From: an uncultured Clostridia bacterium
GTDB lineage: Bacteria; Bacillota; Clostridia; Christensenellales; Borkfalkiaceae
Assembly: GCA_947629675.1 (NCBI GenBank)
Contig: CANREM010000017.1
Location: 1-35,742, forward strand
Length of the DNA: 35,742 bases
Direction of reading: 5' to 3'
The notes under the pieces were generated by a model. That model ran no database searches, was not told the DNA's origin, and was given only the letters and a program-made list of their open reading frames with translations. Positions 14,113-22,700 of this stretch are shown here, piece after piece. A program made the translations under genes and the position numbers. The stretch's first letter is position 1. Every line of letters starts with the position of its first letter.

Positions 14113-15627
14113 ATGGAAAAAATCGGTATTATCGATCTGGGTTCCAATTCGGCGCGTCTTGTCATCGTCGAGATGTTCGGCGACGGTCACTTTATGGTGG
14201 TGGATGAACTCAAGGAGAGCGTCCGCCTCGGGCAGGATATGGACAGGGATGGATTCTTAAAGCCCCAGCGGGTGGCGGAGACCATCAAGACGCTCAAGAT
14301 GTTCCGCCGGCTTGCGGACGCCTCGGGCGTCGAACGCATCATCGCAGTCGCAACGGCGGCAGTCCGCCGTGCAAAGAACCAGCGTTCCTTCCTCGATGAG
14401 ATACAGGCGACCTGTGGCATCCGCGTCACGGTGCTTTCCGAGGAGGAGGAATCCACGCTCGTCTACCGCGGCGTCATCAATTCGATGGAAGTGCCCCGCG
14501 GCATCATCCTCGAGATCGGCGGCGGAAGCACGAAGATCATCTATTACAACCGCCGTTGCATCATCAACTATGCAAATCTTCCCTTCGGCGCGGTCACCCT
14601 CACCGACCTCTTCAAGGACGACGGCTTAAAGCCCGAAGAGCAGACGGACAAGATCGAGCAGTTCTTCACAGAACAGTTCAAGAAGATCGACTGGCTCGCC
14701 GAGGTGGAACCCGATACCCAGATGATCGGCGTGGGCGGCTCCTTCCGCAATCTCTATAAGATCAACCGCATCATCCGAAAGTACCCGCTCAACATCGTGC
14801 ACAACTATCAGTTCACGGTGGAGGATTTTGACGCCGTCTATGAGATGGTGCGCGTCCTCGACGTCGAGAAGCGCAAGCGCATCCGCGGCCTCTCGCCCGC
14901 CCGTGCGGACATCATGCCCGCCGCACTCGCCATCATCAAGGCGTTCACGAGCTACCTCAATGTGATAAGTTTCACCGTCGGCGGATGCGGGCTTCGGGAG
15001 GGGATCATGTTCAACGAAGCTCTGCCCATCACCGTGGAGCGGCCGATCTCCGACGTCCTCTCCTATTCTCTCTCCACCCTCGTCCGCTACTACGGCTGCG
15101 ACGAGAAGCATGTGGAACATGTCGTCCACCTCTCCATCCAACTCTTCAAACAGCTCCGCGTTTTGCACAAGTTCCCGCGCATCTATCTGAAAGTTCTCAA
15201 GATCGCGGCGAGCCTGCACGACTGCGGTACCCGCATCCGCTACTACAGCAACCCGCTGCACGCCCGCTATATGATCTTGAACAGCAGCATCTACGGGGCC
15301 ACCCATAAGGAGATCGTCCTTGCCGCCTTCGTCGCGGGATGCCACAAAAAGGAGGAGATCTCCCCGCAGGAGTGGGCGCGCTTCAAGGACATCGTCACGG
15401 ACGAGGACCTCGACGTCGTGAAAAAACTCGGCGTGCTTCTGCGCATCGCGGAGTGTCTCGACAGGAGCGGCCTCGGCATGGTGACGGGCATCAACTGCGA
15501 CGTCTTGGGCGATTCCGTCATCATGAAAACGGAGCTTGCGGGCGACGCCGCCCTCGAGATCCGGCAGGCGATGGAGGCGGGGGGCGAATTCAAACGCAAC
15601 TTCAAAAAGAACCTGGAGATCCTGTAA
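14113..15627 (+). CDS. Ppx/GppA family phosphatase with HD domain
   Basis: 504 aa. Residues 1-310 form the ASKHA phosphatase fold: DLGSNSARL at 7-15, EEEES near 113 and EIGGGSTK at about 133-140. The C-terminal part has an HD-type domain with LHDCGTRIRYYS near 367 and the following ILNSSIYG stretch. Such enzymes hydrolyse inorganic polyphosphate and/or convert pppGpp to ppGpp, linking to the stringent response; which activity applies cannot be told here. The start at 14113 fits the family N-terminus (IGIIDLGSNS); an in-frame ATG at 14071 would add 14 unlikely residues. Transcribed singly, with a repeat block following. Cytosolic. Confidence 0.9.
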   Translation: MEKIGIIDLGSNSARLVIVEMFGDGHFMVVDELKESVRLGQDMDRDGFLKPQRVAETIKTLKMFRRLADASGVERIIAVATAAVRRAKNQRSFLDEIQATCGIRVTVLSEEEESTLVYRGVINSMEVPRGIILEIGGGSTKIIYYNRRCIINYANLPFGAVTLTDLFKDDGLKPEEQTDKIEQFFTEQFKKIDWLAEVEPDTQMIGVGGSFRNLYKINRIIRKYPLNIVHNYQFTVEDFDAVYEMVRVLDVEKRKRIRGLSPARADIMPAALAIIKAFTSYLNVISFTVGGCGLREGIMFNEALPITVERPISDVLSYSLSTLVRYYGCDEKHVEHVVHLSIQLFKQLRVLHKFPRIYLKVLKIAASLHDCGTRIRYYSNPLHARYMILNSSIYGATHKEIVLAAFVAGCHKKEEISPQEWARFKDIVTDEDLDVVKKLGVLLRIAECLDRSGLGMVTGINCDVLGDSVIMKTELAGDAALEIRQAMEAGGEFKRNFKKNLEIL

Positions 15628-15629
15628 GC

Positions 15630-15764
15630 AAATCGCGTATAGGCTGCGAACTTCGTCGGGCAATTGCGTCATCCTGAGGCGAATTGCAATTACGCAGTCC
15701 TCGCGAACTCATCCCCGAAGGATCCCGAACTACGAAGTCCATTTGCCTCTCCGCGATTTAACGG
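15630..15764. repeat. Intergenic palindromic element, copy 2
   Basis: Left end AAATCGCGTATAGGC and right end GCCTCTCCGCGATTTAACGG are the inverted termini also seen at 6372-6583 and 25193-25321. It starts two bases after the Ppx/GppA stop codon. Inside are GTCATCCTGAGGCG and ACTACGAAGTCC. Confidence 0.75.
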
Positions 15765-15815
15765 TAACCGATAATCGGGATAATAAACCGCGTCAGATAA
15801 CCGCGGTCAAACCGC

Positions 15816-15950
15816 GTCATCCTGAGCGGAGGCGAAGCCGAAGTCGAAGTCGAAGGATCCCTCTATACGAAGTCCGGGTTTTCATCGAGGGGATTCTTCG
15901 GAGAGCTGCTTTATCGGACAGCCGTATTATCCCTATCGGCTCAGAATGAC
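15816..15950. repeat. GTCAT-ended palindromic element
   Basis: 135 bp bounded by GTCATCCTGAGC (15816-15827) and GCTCAGAATGAC (15939-15950), inverted with 11 of 12 matches. It contains CGAAGGATCC, CTATACGAAGTCC and GGGATTCTTCGG-like halves that pair internally. It ends 19 bases before the maf start codon. Confidence 0.75.
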
Positions 15951-15969
15951 GCTGACCATTCACAACACT

Positions 15970-16527
15970 ATGCACCTGATACTCGCCAGCAACTCCCCGA
16001 GAAGAAGGGAACTTTTAGCGCAAATCACAACGAATTTTACCGTAGAGCCTTCCCTGTATGAAGAGCGCGCAGGGGGGCTTTCCGCATGCGAGACGGTGGA
16101 ACGCTTTGCGCGGGGAAAGGCACGGGAAGTCTATTCCCGTTTTCCCCACAGCGTCGTCCTCGGCGCGGATACCGTCGTCGCCCTCGGGGGCGTCGTCCTC
16201 GGGAAGCCGAAAGATGGGGAGGAGGCCCGCCGTATGCTCCGTCTTCTCTCGGGGAAGGCGCACGAGGTCTACACGGGCGTTTGCCTCATTTTAGACGGAA
16301 AAGAGGCATACCATGTCGCAAAGACGAGGGTCATTTTCAATGAACTCGGCGAAGAACTCATCGACGAATACGTCAAAAGCGGTCTCCCGCTCGACAAGGC
16401 GGGGGCCTATGGGATACAGGACGGATATCCGCTCGTAAAGGAGTGTGAGGGGAGCTACACGAACGTCGTGGGGCTTCCCGTCGAGGATGTCCGCATGATG
16501 CTCTTGCAGGGAGGATACAAATGTTAA
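15970..16527 (+). CDS. maf: Maf nucleoside triphosphate pyrophosphatase
   Basis: 185 aa. Maf proteins hydrolyse non-canonical or pyrimidine NTPs (dTTP, UTP or modified forms) to NMP and pyrophosphate and affect septum formation. The motifs are in order: LILASNSPRRRELL at the N-terminus, the catalytic acidic residue in GADTVVALGG near 66, KPKDGEEA, SGKAHEVYTG and GAYGIQDGYPLVKECEGSY toward the end. The start at 15970 matches the family (M-LILAS); an in-frame ATG at 15946 lies inside a repeat end. No Shine-Dalgarno sequence is visible. The stop overlaps the next start by seven bases, giving a maf-mreB-like pair as in many Bacillota. Confidence 0.92.
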   Translation: MHLILASNSPRRRELLAQITTNFTVEPSLYEERAGGLSACETVERFARGKAREVYSRFPHSVVLGADTVVALGGVVLGKPKDGEEARRMLRLLSGKAHEVYTGVCLILDGKEAYHVAKTRVIFNELGEELIDEYVKSGLPLDKAGAYGIQDGYPLVKECEGSYTNVVGLPVEDVRMMLLQGGYKC

Positions 16528-17510
16528 AACTTGCGATCGATTTCGGGACGGCCGTCACGAAGATTTTCCGTATCGGGAGCGGCATCGTGCTTGCCGAACC
16601 CACCGCGCTCACCGTCTCCAAGGAGACGGGCGAGATCCGCGCCTTCGGGGCGGAGGCAAAACGCCTGCTCGGCAAGACGGCGGAGGCGACGGACGTCGTC
16701 TTTCCCGTCTATGAGGGGGAGATCGTCGAGGAACGCTATGCGGCCGCCCTCCTCGAATACTTCCTCGCAAAGTGCGCGCGCCGCACGTTCGGCGGCATCG
16801 AGGCACTCTTCTGCGTGCCCTGCGGCATCCGCGGGGAAGTGCGCGAAAAATATTACCGCGTCGCTAAGTCTGCGGGCATCTCCCGCGTCTCCTTCGCCGA
16901 GACGCCCTACCTTGTCGCCCTCGGACAGGATGTGCCTCTCTCCGAATCCAACCCCGTCTTTGCCCTCGACATCGGCGCGGGCAAGACCTCGGCGGCCGCA
17001 TTTTCCCTGGACGGCATTATCGCGGGGCTTACGATGAACGTGGGCGGCGCGAATATGGACATCCACCTCATCGACCACATCGCCGAACTCTATAATCTGA
17101 AGATCGGCGCGCTCACGGCGGAAAAGCTCAAAAATACGGTCGGGAGCCTCATCCCGGGCGATTTGCAGCAGACGGTCATCAACGGGCGGGACATCACGAC
17201 GGGGCGGCCGCGTTCGGTCTCCGTCTCCTCGGAGGACGTACTCTTCCCCATCCGCACCTATGTGGATAAAATTCTGGAATATGCCGAACTCGCCATGCGC
17301 AAACTCCCCGCGGAGGTCTCCGCCGCAATGTGCAAGAACGGCGTGTTCCTCGCAGGCGGAGTGTGCAACCTCGCGGGCTTTGCCGACTATGCGGCGGATA
17401 GATTGCAGATGGAAGCCCACCTCGCGCCCGACGTCTCCACCGCGGTCATCCTCGGCGGCGGCAGGGTGGTCGGCTCCAACGCCCTCATGAAAAAGATCTG
17501 TCTCGAATAA
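16521..17510 (+). CDS. Divergent MreB/Mbl-type actin homologue
   Basis: 329 aa, close to MreB length. Nucleotide-site motifs are present in altered form: phosphate 1 DFGTAVTK (7-14), phosphate 2 DIGAGKTS near 153, adenosine motif FLAGGVCNLAG near 274. The segment YNLKIGALTAEKLK, then INGRDITTGRPRSVSVSSEDV, follows the MreB consensus. MreB forms membrane-bound filaments that steer cell-wall synthesis. The substitutions (AVTK for ANT, AGKTS for GGTT) suggest a specialised paralogue rather than the main MreB. RBS GGAGGA six bases upstream; the start lies inside the maf 3' end. No mreC or mreD follows: the operon ends at a terminator. Confidence 0.85.
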   Translation: MLKLAIDFGTAVTKIFRIGSGIVLAEPTALTVSKETGEIRAFGAEAKRLLGKTAEATDVVFPVYEGEIVEERYAAALLEYFLAKCARRTFGGIEALFCVPCGIRGEVREKYYRVAKSAGISRVSFAETPYLVALGQDVPLSESNPVFALDIGAGKTSAAAFSLDGIIAGLTMNVGGANMDIHLIDHIAELYNLKIGALTAEKLKNTVGSLIPGDLQQTVINGRDITTGRPRSVSVSSEDVLFPIRTYVDKILEYAELAMRKLPAEVSAAMCKNGVFLAGGVCNLAGFADYAADRLQMEAHLAPDVSTAVILGGGRVVGSNALMKKICLE

Positions 17511-17531
17511 AATAAAACTTCATATTCCGGG

Positions 17532-17556
17532 AAGGACGGCTTCGGCCGTCCTTTTT
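17532..17556 (+). terminator. Rho-independent terminator of maf/mreB-like operon
   Basis: Perfect 9-bp stem AAGGACGGC (17532-17540) with GCCGTCCTT (17545-17553) around a TTCG tetraloop, ending in CTTTTTA. Confidence 0.92.
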
Positions 17557-17619
17557 ATATGGATTTTTTATATATAGAGCTATTTTGTGAAAAAAGTCAT
17601 AATTTCCTATTACAAAATG

Positions 17620-17671
17620 TTGACATTTTATGATAAAGATATTACACTTGAGGAAAAGGCGGAATTCCGCC
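17620..17671 (+). promoter_or_regulatory. Promoter and leader palindrome of the second giant lipoprotein
   Basis: TTGACA (17620-17625), 17-bp spacer, TACACT (17643-17648). The transcript would begin near 17655 and immediately contains a perfect 14-bp palindrome GGCGGAATTCCGCC (17658-17671), which may be an operator or a stabilising 5' hairpin. Confidence 0.7.
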
Positions 17672-17686
17672 AAAACGGAGGTTTTT

Positions 17687-20600
17687 ATGAAGAAAAGCAA
17701 AAAGATCGCAGTCGCAATTCTCACGGGCGTGCTCGCTGCGAGCTGCGCGGCAGGGCTTTCGGCGTGCAGTGTCAAGCGGATTTCGGACAGCGTGGAACCG
17801 CCTGCAGACGGACAGTCGTCCACCCTTGTCACCAATAAGACGCCGGATAAGCTCGCTCCCGACGAGGTCATCTACGCATTTTTGCAGAAGCAGAGCGAAC
17901 TTCAAAGCTATATGATCACGGCCGAGGGGACGGCAGTCGCCAGCCTTGCGGGCTATAAGCAGGACATCCATAACATTACATATAAGAGCGGAGAGGACTT
18001 CTTAAATCAGGCAAGTTCCAACTCTTTGCTCGTAAAGATGAAGCATCAGTCCTTCTCGAAGGGCGGCAAGGTCGTCTACCGCAACAGTTTCGACGGCGAG
18101 ATGAAGGTCGCCGAGAAGGCTGATTATAAAAAGGTCTACGGCTTCACCGCCGACGAAGTGACGCTCGGGGGCTTCATCGTCAATCCCAAGACGCTGCGCT
18201 ATGCCGAACTCGAGAGCGCGGAGGGGGACACTCTCACCTATCATTTCCGCCTTGCGGGGGATAAGTCTTTGGAGGAGGGTACGGCGACGCAGTCCGCGAC
18301 CGCGCTCATCCGCTACCAAGCCAAGGCGTACGGCTCCCTCGACAACCTTCCCGCCTATTCCGATGTAGATCTGCACCTCACCGTCAAAAACGACTGGACG
18401 CCCGTCTCCTACACATCTTTCTGCTCCTATACCGCGAAAAAGATCCTCAACATGAGTGTGAAGGAGAGCATCACATCCGTCTATTCCAAAGTCAACGAAG
18501 AAGTGGAGATCCCGAGCGTTTCCGAGTTCAACCAAAAGCTCGGCACGACGCCCTCCGCGCCCGTTCCCCCGCAGGAGAGCGATCCCCTTACACAGTTTAT
18601 AGGGGCGGTCAGCGACACCCTCGGCGAGGAGAACGCCGCACGGCTTCCCGTTTCGATCCGTCTCGGCGCATTCGGGGCGAAGAAGGAGCTTTCGGGCGAA
18701 CTTTCCCTCAAACTTCATGAGGACGCCATCGAAAAGGGCGACCTTGCAGATGCCTTCTCGTTGCGTTTTGATCTCTCGCTTGCGGACATGCCCCTCATCT
18801 CGAAGCTCGCAAACACCCTTACGGTGCGCTATCAGGGGGACGGATTGCTCCTTCTGATGCTCGGAAACCGCACCGAGGGGAAAGATGCCTTCCTCTACAC
18901 CTATCCCATCGACGTCTCGGAGGCATTCTCCTCCGTGTCGGAAGGGGGAATCGAAGGCCTCATCGCGGACATGGGTAGCCTGTTTTCTGCCGAGAAGACG
19001 GAGGCGGGCTACGTGCTCTCTCTCAAAGAAGAGACCCTTACAAAGCTCAATACCGCCTTCCGCGGCCTATTGGAAGGGTTCGCGCAGAGGATCGGCGATA
19101 CGCACGGATACATCATGTCACTCCTCGGGGCAAACTTTACGGGCGTCAACGCAGACCTCGCCGTAAAGGCGGAGGCGGGCGCGGAGAAGATCTCCGCCCT
19201 CTCCCTCGATCTTGCGGGCACGCTCGAAAATGTCACGCTGGGCGAAAAGATCACCGTCTCCATCGATACAAAACTCGTCAGCGGCGCAATTACAAGGCCG
19301 TTTACGGGCGATCTCGATATCCGTTTGAACCCTGCGGCGATCTGGTCGGGCGATTACTACGCGATCGCAAAGGCGCATCTGCATCTCGATCTCACGCCCG
19401 CTTCCGATCTTATCATGTTGATCGGAGCCTTCGGCAGCATGATCCCCGATCTTCCTTCTTGGCTCAACGCAGAGCTTTCGAGCCTCGATCTTTACTACAC
19501 GGGCGACGGCATCTTGACGCTTGCCTTCAACAATGCAGAGGGTCTTCCCATGGGCATGACCGAAGTTGACCTTAAGAGCCTTCTTTCGGGCGGGCTTCCT
19601 GCCATTCCCGGTCTCGGCGGCGAAGGGCAGACGGGACTTCCCCAATTCGCCCTCGAGGTGAAGGAAAACGGTATTCGCTTCGCGCTCGGCGACAATATCG
19701 TTACGGCACTCGCCACCGCATATAACGGTCTTATCGATTCTTTGGTCGAAAAGGCGAAGGCAGGTCTCGATGACTTCACTGCCATGATAGCAGACCAGAT
19801 GCTCCGCGGTTGGCTCAGCGGCCAGATCACGGGCGTGGAATTCTGCCTCGGCAAGACTGAGGAAGGCAAGCTCACCTTCGACCTCGCGGTCTATGCGACC
19901 TATCAAAACGCCAACTACGAGGAAGAAAACGGTCGCTTCATCGGCCTTACCCTTACCCATAAGGAAGAACTTACGGCAAAGGAAAGCGCAGACCTTATTG
20001 CCGACAAGGCAGTTAAAGGCCTTAAAGCGGCGAATGCGAAGGCGACGGAATATGCGGAGAAATTGCAGAAGCTCATCGACGGCATGGACGTCACCGAAAA
20101 CGGTTACGAGCAATACGTCGAAAAGGTCACCGCCCTGCAAGACGAGATCGATATGCAGGATCCCGCGGTGAAGACGCTCATGTCCAACAGTTCCTATCTC
20201 GCGGAAACGACCGTCGGCGAAGAAAAGTCCACCGTTCTCCTTCTCACCGCAGAGCTCTATCACGACCGCGCAACGGACTTTAAGGAAAAGGCGGAGACGA
20301 TCACGGCGACCTCCCCCGAGACCGCATGGGACGAACTCAACGCCCTCTACGACAAATCTGCGGCCATTTCGGGTATCACAGTCCCCGCGCTCAAAGAAAA
20401 TGAAGTGCTCAAAACCGCGGTCGGCGACGATACGCTCGCAAGCTATCTTGAAAAGCGCAACACGCACGAGACGAAGGTCGCAGAGAAGCTGGCAGCGGAT
20501 ATCGCCGCCGCAAAGACGGATTTCGATGCGGCCACCGACCGCAAGGGCTGGACGGATGCGCTCACCAGGATCGTGAACGTGTTCAAGCCCGTCTACGACA

Positions 20601-21292
20601 AACTTCCCGATGAATTGAAGGAAGGCACGGGATATCGGGATTTCGTCGCCGAGGTCTATGAAAAGAACGTTGACGAAGTGACGAAGGAGTATCAAGCGGT
20701 CAAGAGCGAGTTGGAAGCGTTGATCGAAAAGGGCAGCAATGCGTCGATCGACGAGCTTCTTGGAACAATGAAGAAGCTCTCCTCCGCTTATGCCTTGTAC
20801 TACGGATACGATTATTGGACTTCGAATTTAGACATCGATGCGACCAAGATGCCGTGGGGGAAAACATGGATCACAGCGTTGAAACCGACGTGGCTCGAGG
20901 AAGCCGCACTCGCCCGGATCAACCAAAAAGTCACCGATCTCACCGCGCTGAACAGAGATCTCATCAAAGGCACTACGGAAAAATCGGTCGCGACCGCGCT
21001 CAAAGATGTCATCAAACAGGCAGTTGCAGCACTCTACGACCAGATCGGGAGCTGCAGGATCGTTTCCGAAGAAGACGGTACGGTGACGTGGGATTTCTCC
21101 ACACTTTCGCTGAATGAAGAAGAAAAGGCCACTTTGCTTGAAAAGATCCACGGCATCCGCTTCATGATCTGTAAAGTGCTCACGACGGATCTCTTCGATG
21201 ATTGGGAAGATGAGACGTTGCTGCAATTCGCGCGGATCGATCTCACCAAGTATGAAGCACAATTTGCGGCGTATCTCGAAGACAAGAATTGA
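17687..21292 (+). CDS. Giant lipoprotein of unknown function with internal duplication
   Basis: 1201 aa. The start ATG at 17687 has GGAGG five bases upstream; the signal peptide runs to lipobox LSAC, giving lipidated C27. A beta-rich part (to about 760) includes two copies of one unit, beginning LTVRYQGDGLLLLMLGN near 378 and LDLYYTGDGILTLAFNN near 599. Each continues into a helical segment (LNTAFRGLLEGF versus LATAYNGLIDSL) and a strand-rich end (VKAEAGAEKISALSLDL versus CLGKTEEGKLTFDLAVY). Residues ~770-1200 are predominantly charged helices, possibly coiled coil. There is no C-terminal membrane helix, unlike the other giant lipoprotein. I do not recognise a family; a surface scaffold or adhesin-like role is only a guess from size and anchoring. 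It is a single-gene transcript with its own promoter and terminator. Confidence 0.8.
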   Translation: MKKSKKIAVAILTGVLAASCAAGLSACSVKRISDSVEPPADGQSSTLVTNKTPDKLAPDEVIYAFLQKQSELQSYMITAEGTAVASLAGYKQDIHNITYKSGEDFLNQASSNSLLVKMKHQSFSKGGKVVYRNSFDGEMKVAEKADYKKVYGFTADEVTLGGFIVNPKTLRYAELESAEGDTLTYHFRLAGDKSLEEGTATQSATALIRYQAKAYGSLDNLPAYSDVDLHLTVKNDWTPVSYTSFCSYTAKKILNMSVKESITSVYSKVNEEVEIPSVSEFNQKLGTTPSAPVPPQESDPLTQFIGAVSDTLGEENAARLPVSIRLGAFGAKKELSGELSLKLHEDAIEKGDLADAFSLRFDLSLADMPLISKLANTLTVRYQGDGLLLLMLGNRTEGKDAFLYTYPIDVSEAFSSVSEGGIEGLIADMGSLFSAEKTEAGYVLSLKEETLTKLNTAFRGLLEGFAQRIGDTHGYIMSLLGANFTGVNADLAVKAEAGAEKISALSLDLAGTLENVTLGEKITVSIDTKLVSGAITRPFTGDLDIRLNPAAIWSGDYYAIAKAHLHLDLTPASDLIMLIGAFGSMIPDLPSWLNAELSSLDLYYTGDGILTLAFNNAEGLPMGMTEVDLKSLLSGGLPAIPGLGGEGQTGLPQFALEVKENGIRFALGDNIVTALATAYNGLIDSLVEKAKAGLDDFTAMIADQMLRGWLSGQITGVEFCLGKTEEGKLTFDLAVYATYQNANYEEENGRFIGLTLTHKEELTAKESADLIADKAVKGLKAANAKATEYAEKLQKLIDGMDVTENGYEQYVEKVTALQDEIDMQDPAVKTLMSNSSYLAETTVGEEKSTVLLLTAELYHDRATDFKEKAETITATSPETAWDELNALYDKSAAISGITVPALKENEVLKTAVGDDTLASYLEKRNTHETKVAEKLAADIAAAKTDFDAATDRKGWTDALTRIVNVFKPVYDKLPDELKEGTGYRDFVAEVYEKNVDEVTKEYQAVKSELEALIEKGSNASIDELLGTMKKLSSAYALYYGYDYWTSNLDIDATKMPWGKTWITALKPTWLEEAALARINQKVTDLTALNRDLIKGTTEKSVATALKDVIKQAVAALYDQIGSCRIVSEEDGTVTWDFSTLSLNEEEKATLLEKIHGIRFMICKVLTTDLFDDWEDETLLQFARIDLTKYEAQFAAYLEDKN

Positions 21293-21305
21293 TCTTCTCC
21301 AAGCA

Positions 21306-21342
21306 AAGACCTACCCTGCGGGAACGCGGGGTAGGTCTTTTG
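21306..21342 (+). terminator. Rho-independent terminator of the second giant lipoprotein
   Basis: 15-bp stem AAGACCTACCCTGCG (21306-21320) with CGCGGGGTAGGTCTT (21325-21339), one G-T pair, GGAA tetraloop, then TTT. Confidence 0.93.
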
Positions 21343-21377
21343 AAATAGCTCCCCGCCTGAAATCTTTGCAAAATCGT

Positions 21378-21406
21378 TTGACATTTGCCTTTTTCTCGCT
21401 TATAAT
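21378..21406 (+). promoter_or_regulatory. Promoter of the pheST T-box transcript
   Basis: TTGACA (21378-21383), exactly 17-bp spacer, TATAAT (21401-21406): a full consensus sigma-A promoter. Confidence 0.93.
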
Positions 21407-21411
21407 AGAGG

Positions 21412-21652
21412 CAAATCAGGCATTTGAAGCGGAAGAGACGAACAGGGATACTCCCCACAGAGAGAGGGCCACGCGGCTGAAAGGGCACTCGGGAGAAAGG
21501 TTCGGTATTCCCCCGCGAGCCGCCTCTCCGAAAAGAACTTCAAGAGGGGCCGTTCCCCGCGATAGGGGCAATGAGGCGCGCTTAAATCTTGCGCGCGAAC
21601 ACAGGTGGTACCGCGAAAATCTCGCCCTGTCCTTTTCGGACGGGGCTTTTTA
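21412..21652 (+). promoter_or_regulatory. T-box leader (phenylalanine) controlling pheST
   Basis: Stem I features are visible: GGAAGAG and GAGAGAG segments, and a specifier region around 21491-21510 with TTC (Phe) at 21501-21503. Another TTC at 21508-21510 cannot be excluded as specifier. The T-box core AGGTGGTACCGCG lies at 21603-21615. ACAGG just before it can pair with CCTGT at 21626-21630 to form the antiterminator. The competing terminator is GCCCTGTCC (21624-21632) with GGACGGGGC (21638-21646) plus TTTTTA. Uncharged tRNA-Phe should therefore allow readthrough into pheS. Confidence 0.93.
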
Positions 21653-21667
21653 TTTGCAGGAGGGAAG

Positions 21668-22687
21668 ATGGAAGATACCGAAAAGATCGTAGAGGAAGCG
21701 GCGGCAGAGGCACAGTCCGCCAAAAATTCCCGCGCGCTCTACGAGGTCAAAATGAAGTTTTTGGGGCGTACGGGGAAGCTCACCGCGCTCCTCAAGAGCA
21801 TGAAGGAGATCGCAGCCGAGCTGCGCCCTGCCTTCGGCAAAAGGGTGAATGCCGTCCGAGAACGGCTCGAAGAACTCTTTGCCGCAAGGGAAGAGCATGT
21901 CAAGGCACGCGAACTTGAGGAAAAACTCGCAAGCGAGCAGGTGGACGTCACCATGCCCGCAAGGCGGCAAAGAAGGGGCGCGCTCCATCCCATCACAAAG
22001 ACGCGGGAGGAGCTTTGTGACATCTTTTCGGGCATGGGTTTCGAAGTGTTCGAAGGTCCCGAGATCGAGAGCGAATACTATAATCTCACCGCCCTCAACA
22101 TTCCCGCAGACCACCCCGCCCGCGACATGCAGGACACCTTCTATATCACCGAAAAATTCCTGCTCCGCTCCCAGACGAGCGCGGGGCAGATCCGCCTTAT
22201 GGAGAAGAAAAAACCGCCCATCAAGATGCTCTCCCCGGGCAGAGTGTTCCGTGCGGACGACGACGCGACCCACGCGCCCATGTTCCATCAGATGGAGGGG
22301 CTTGTCGTGGACAGGGGCATCACGCTCTGCGATCTTCAGGGCATGCTCGACGAATTTGCCCGTACCATGTTCGCGGAGACGGCAAAGACCCGCCTTCGTC
22401 CCTCCTACTTCCCCTTCACAGAACCCTCTGTCGAGGTGGACGTGAGCTGCACGGCGTGCGGCGGCAAGGGGTGCGCGCTCTGCAAGGGAACGGGCTGGAT
22501 CGAGGTGCTCGGCGCGGGCATGGTCAACAGGAAGGTGCTTGAAAACTGCGGCATCGACCCCGACGAATATACGGGCTTTGCCTTCGGCATGGGCATCGAC
22601 CGCATCGCCATGCTCAAGTACGGCATCCGCCACATCCGTTCGTTCACAGAGAATGACGTGCGCTTCCTGGAACAATTTAGAGATTAA
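21668..22687 (+). CDS. pheS: Phenylalanyl-tRNA synthetase alpha subunit
   Basis: 339 aa, normal length; start with GGAGGG upstream, right after the T-box terminator. It makes the catalytic half of the alpha2-beta2 enzyme that charges tRNA-Phe. The first ~90 residues are the charged coiled coil that contacts the tRNA. The class II core includes [20 protein letters not shown] (motif 2) and [17 protein letters not shown] (motif 3). Near residues 259-275 a [17 protein letters not shown] insert has four cysteines in a CxxC...CxxC spacing, which could bind zinc; this is seen in some PheS proteins. pheT follows after 13 bases. Confidence 0.97.
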   Translation: MEDTEKIVEEAAAEAQSAKNSRALYEVKMKFLGRTGKLTALLKSMKEIAAELRPAFGKRVNAVRERLEELFAAREEHVKARELEEKLASEQVDVTMPARRQRRGALHPITKTREELCDIFSGMGFEVFEGPEIESEYYNLTALNIPADHPARDMQDTFYITEKFLLRSQTSAGQIRLMEKKKPPIKMLSPGRVFRADDDATHAPMFHQMEGLVVDRGITLCDLQGMLDEFARTMFAETAKTRLRPSYFPFTEPSVEVDVSCTACGGKGCALCKGTGWIEVLGAGMVNRKVLENCGIDPDEYTGFAFGMGIDRIAMLKYGIRHIRSFTENDVRFLEQFRD

Positions 22688-22700
22688 GGGAGAGTAAAAT

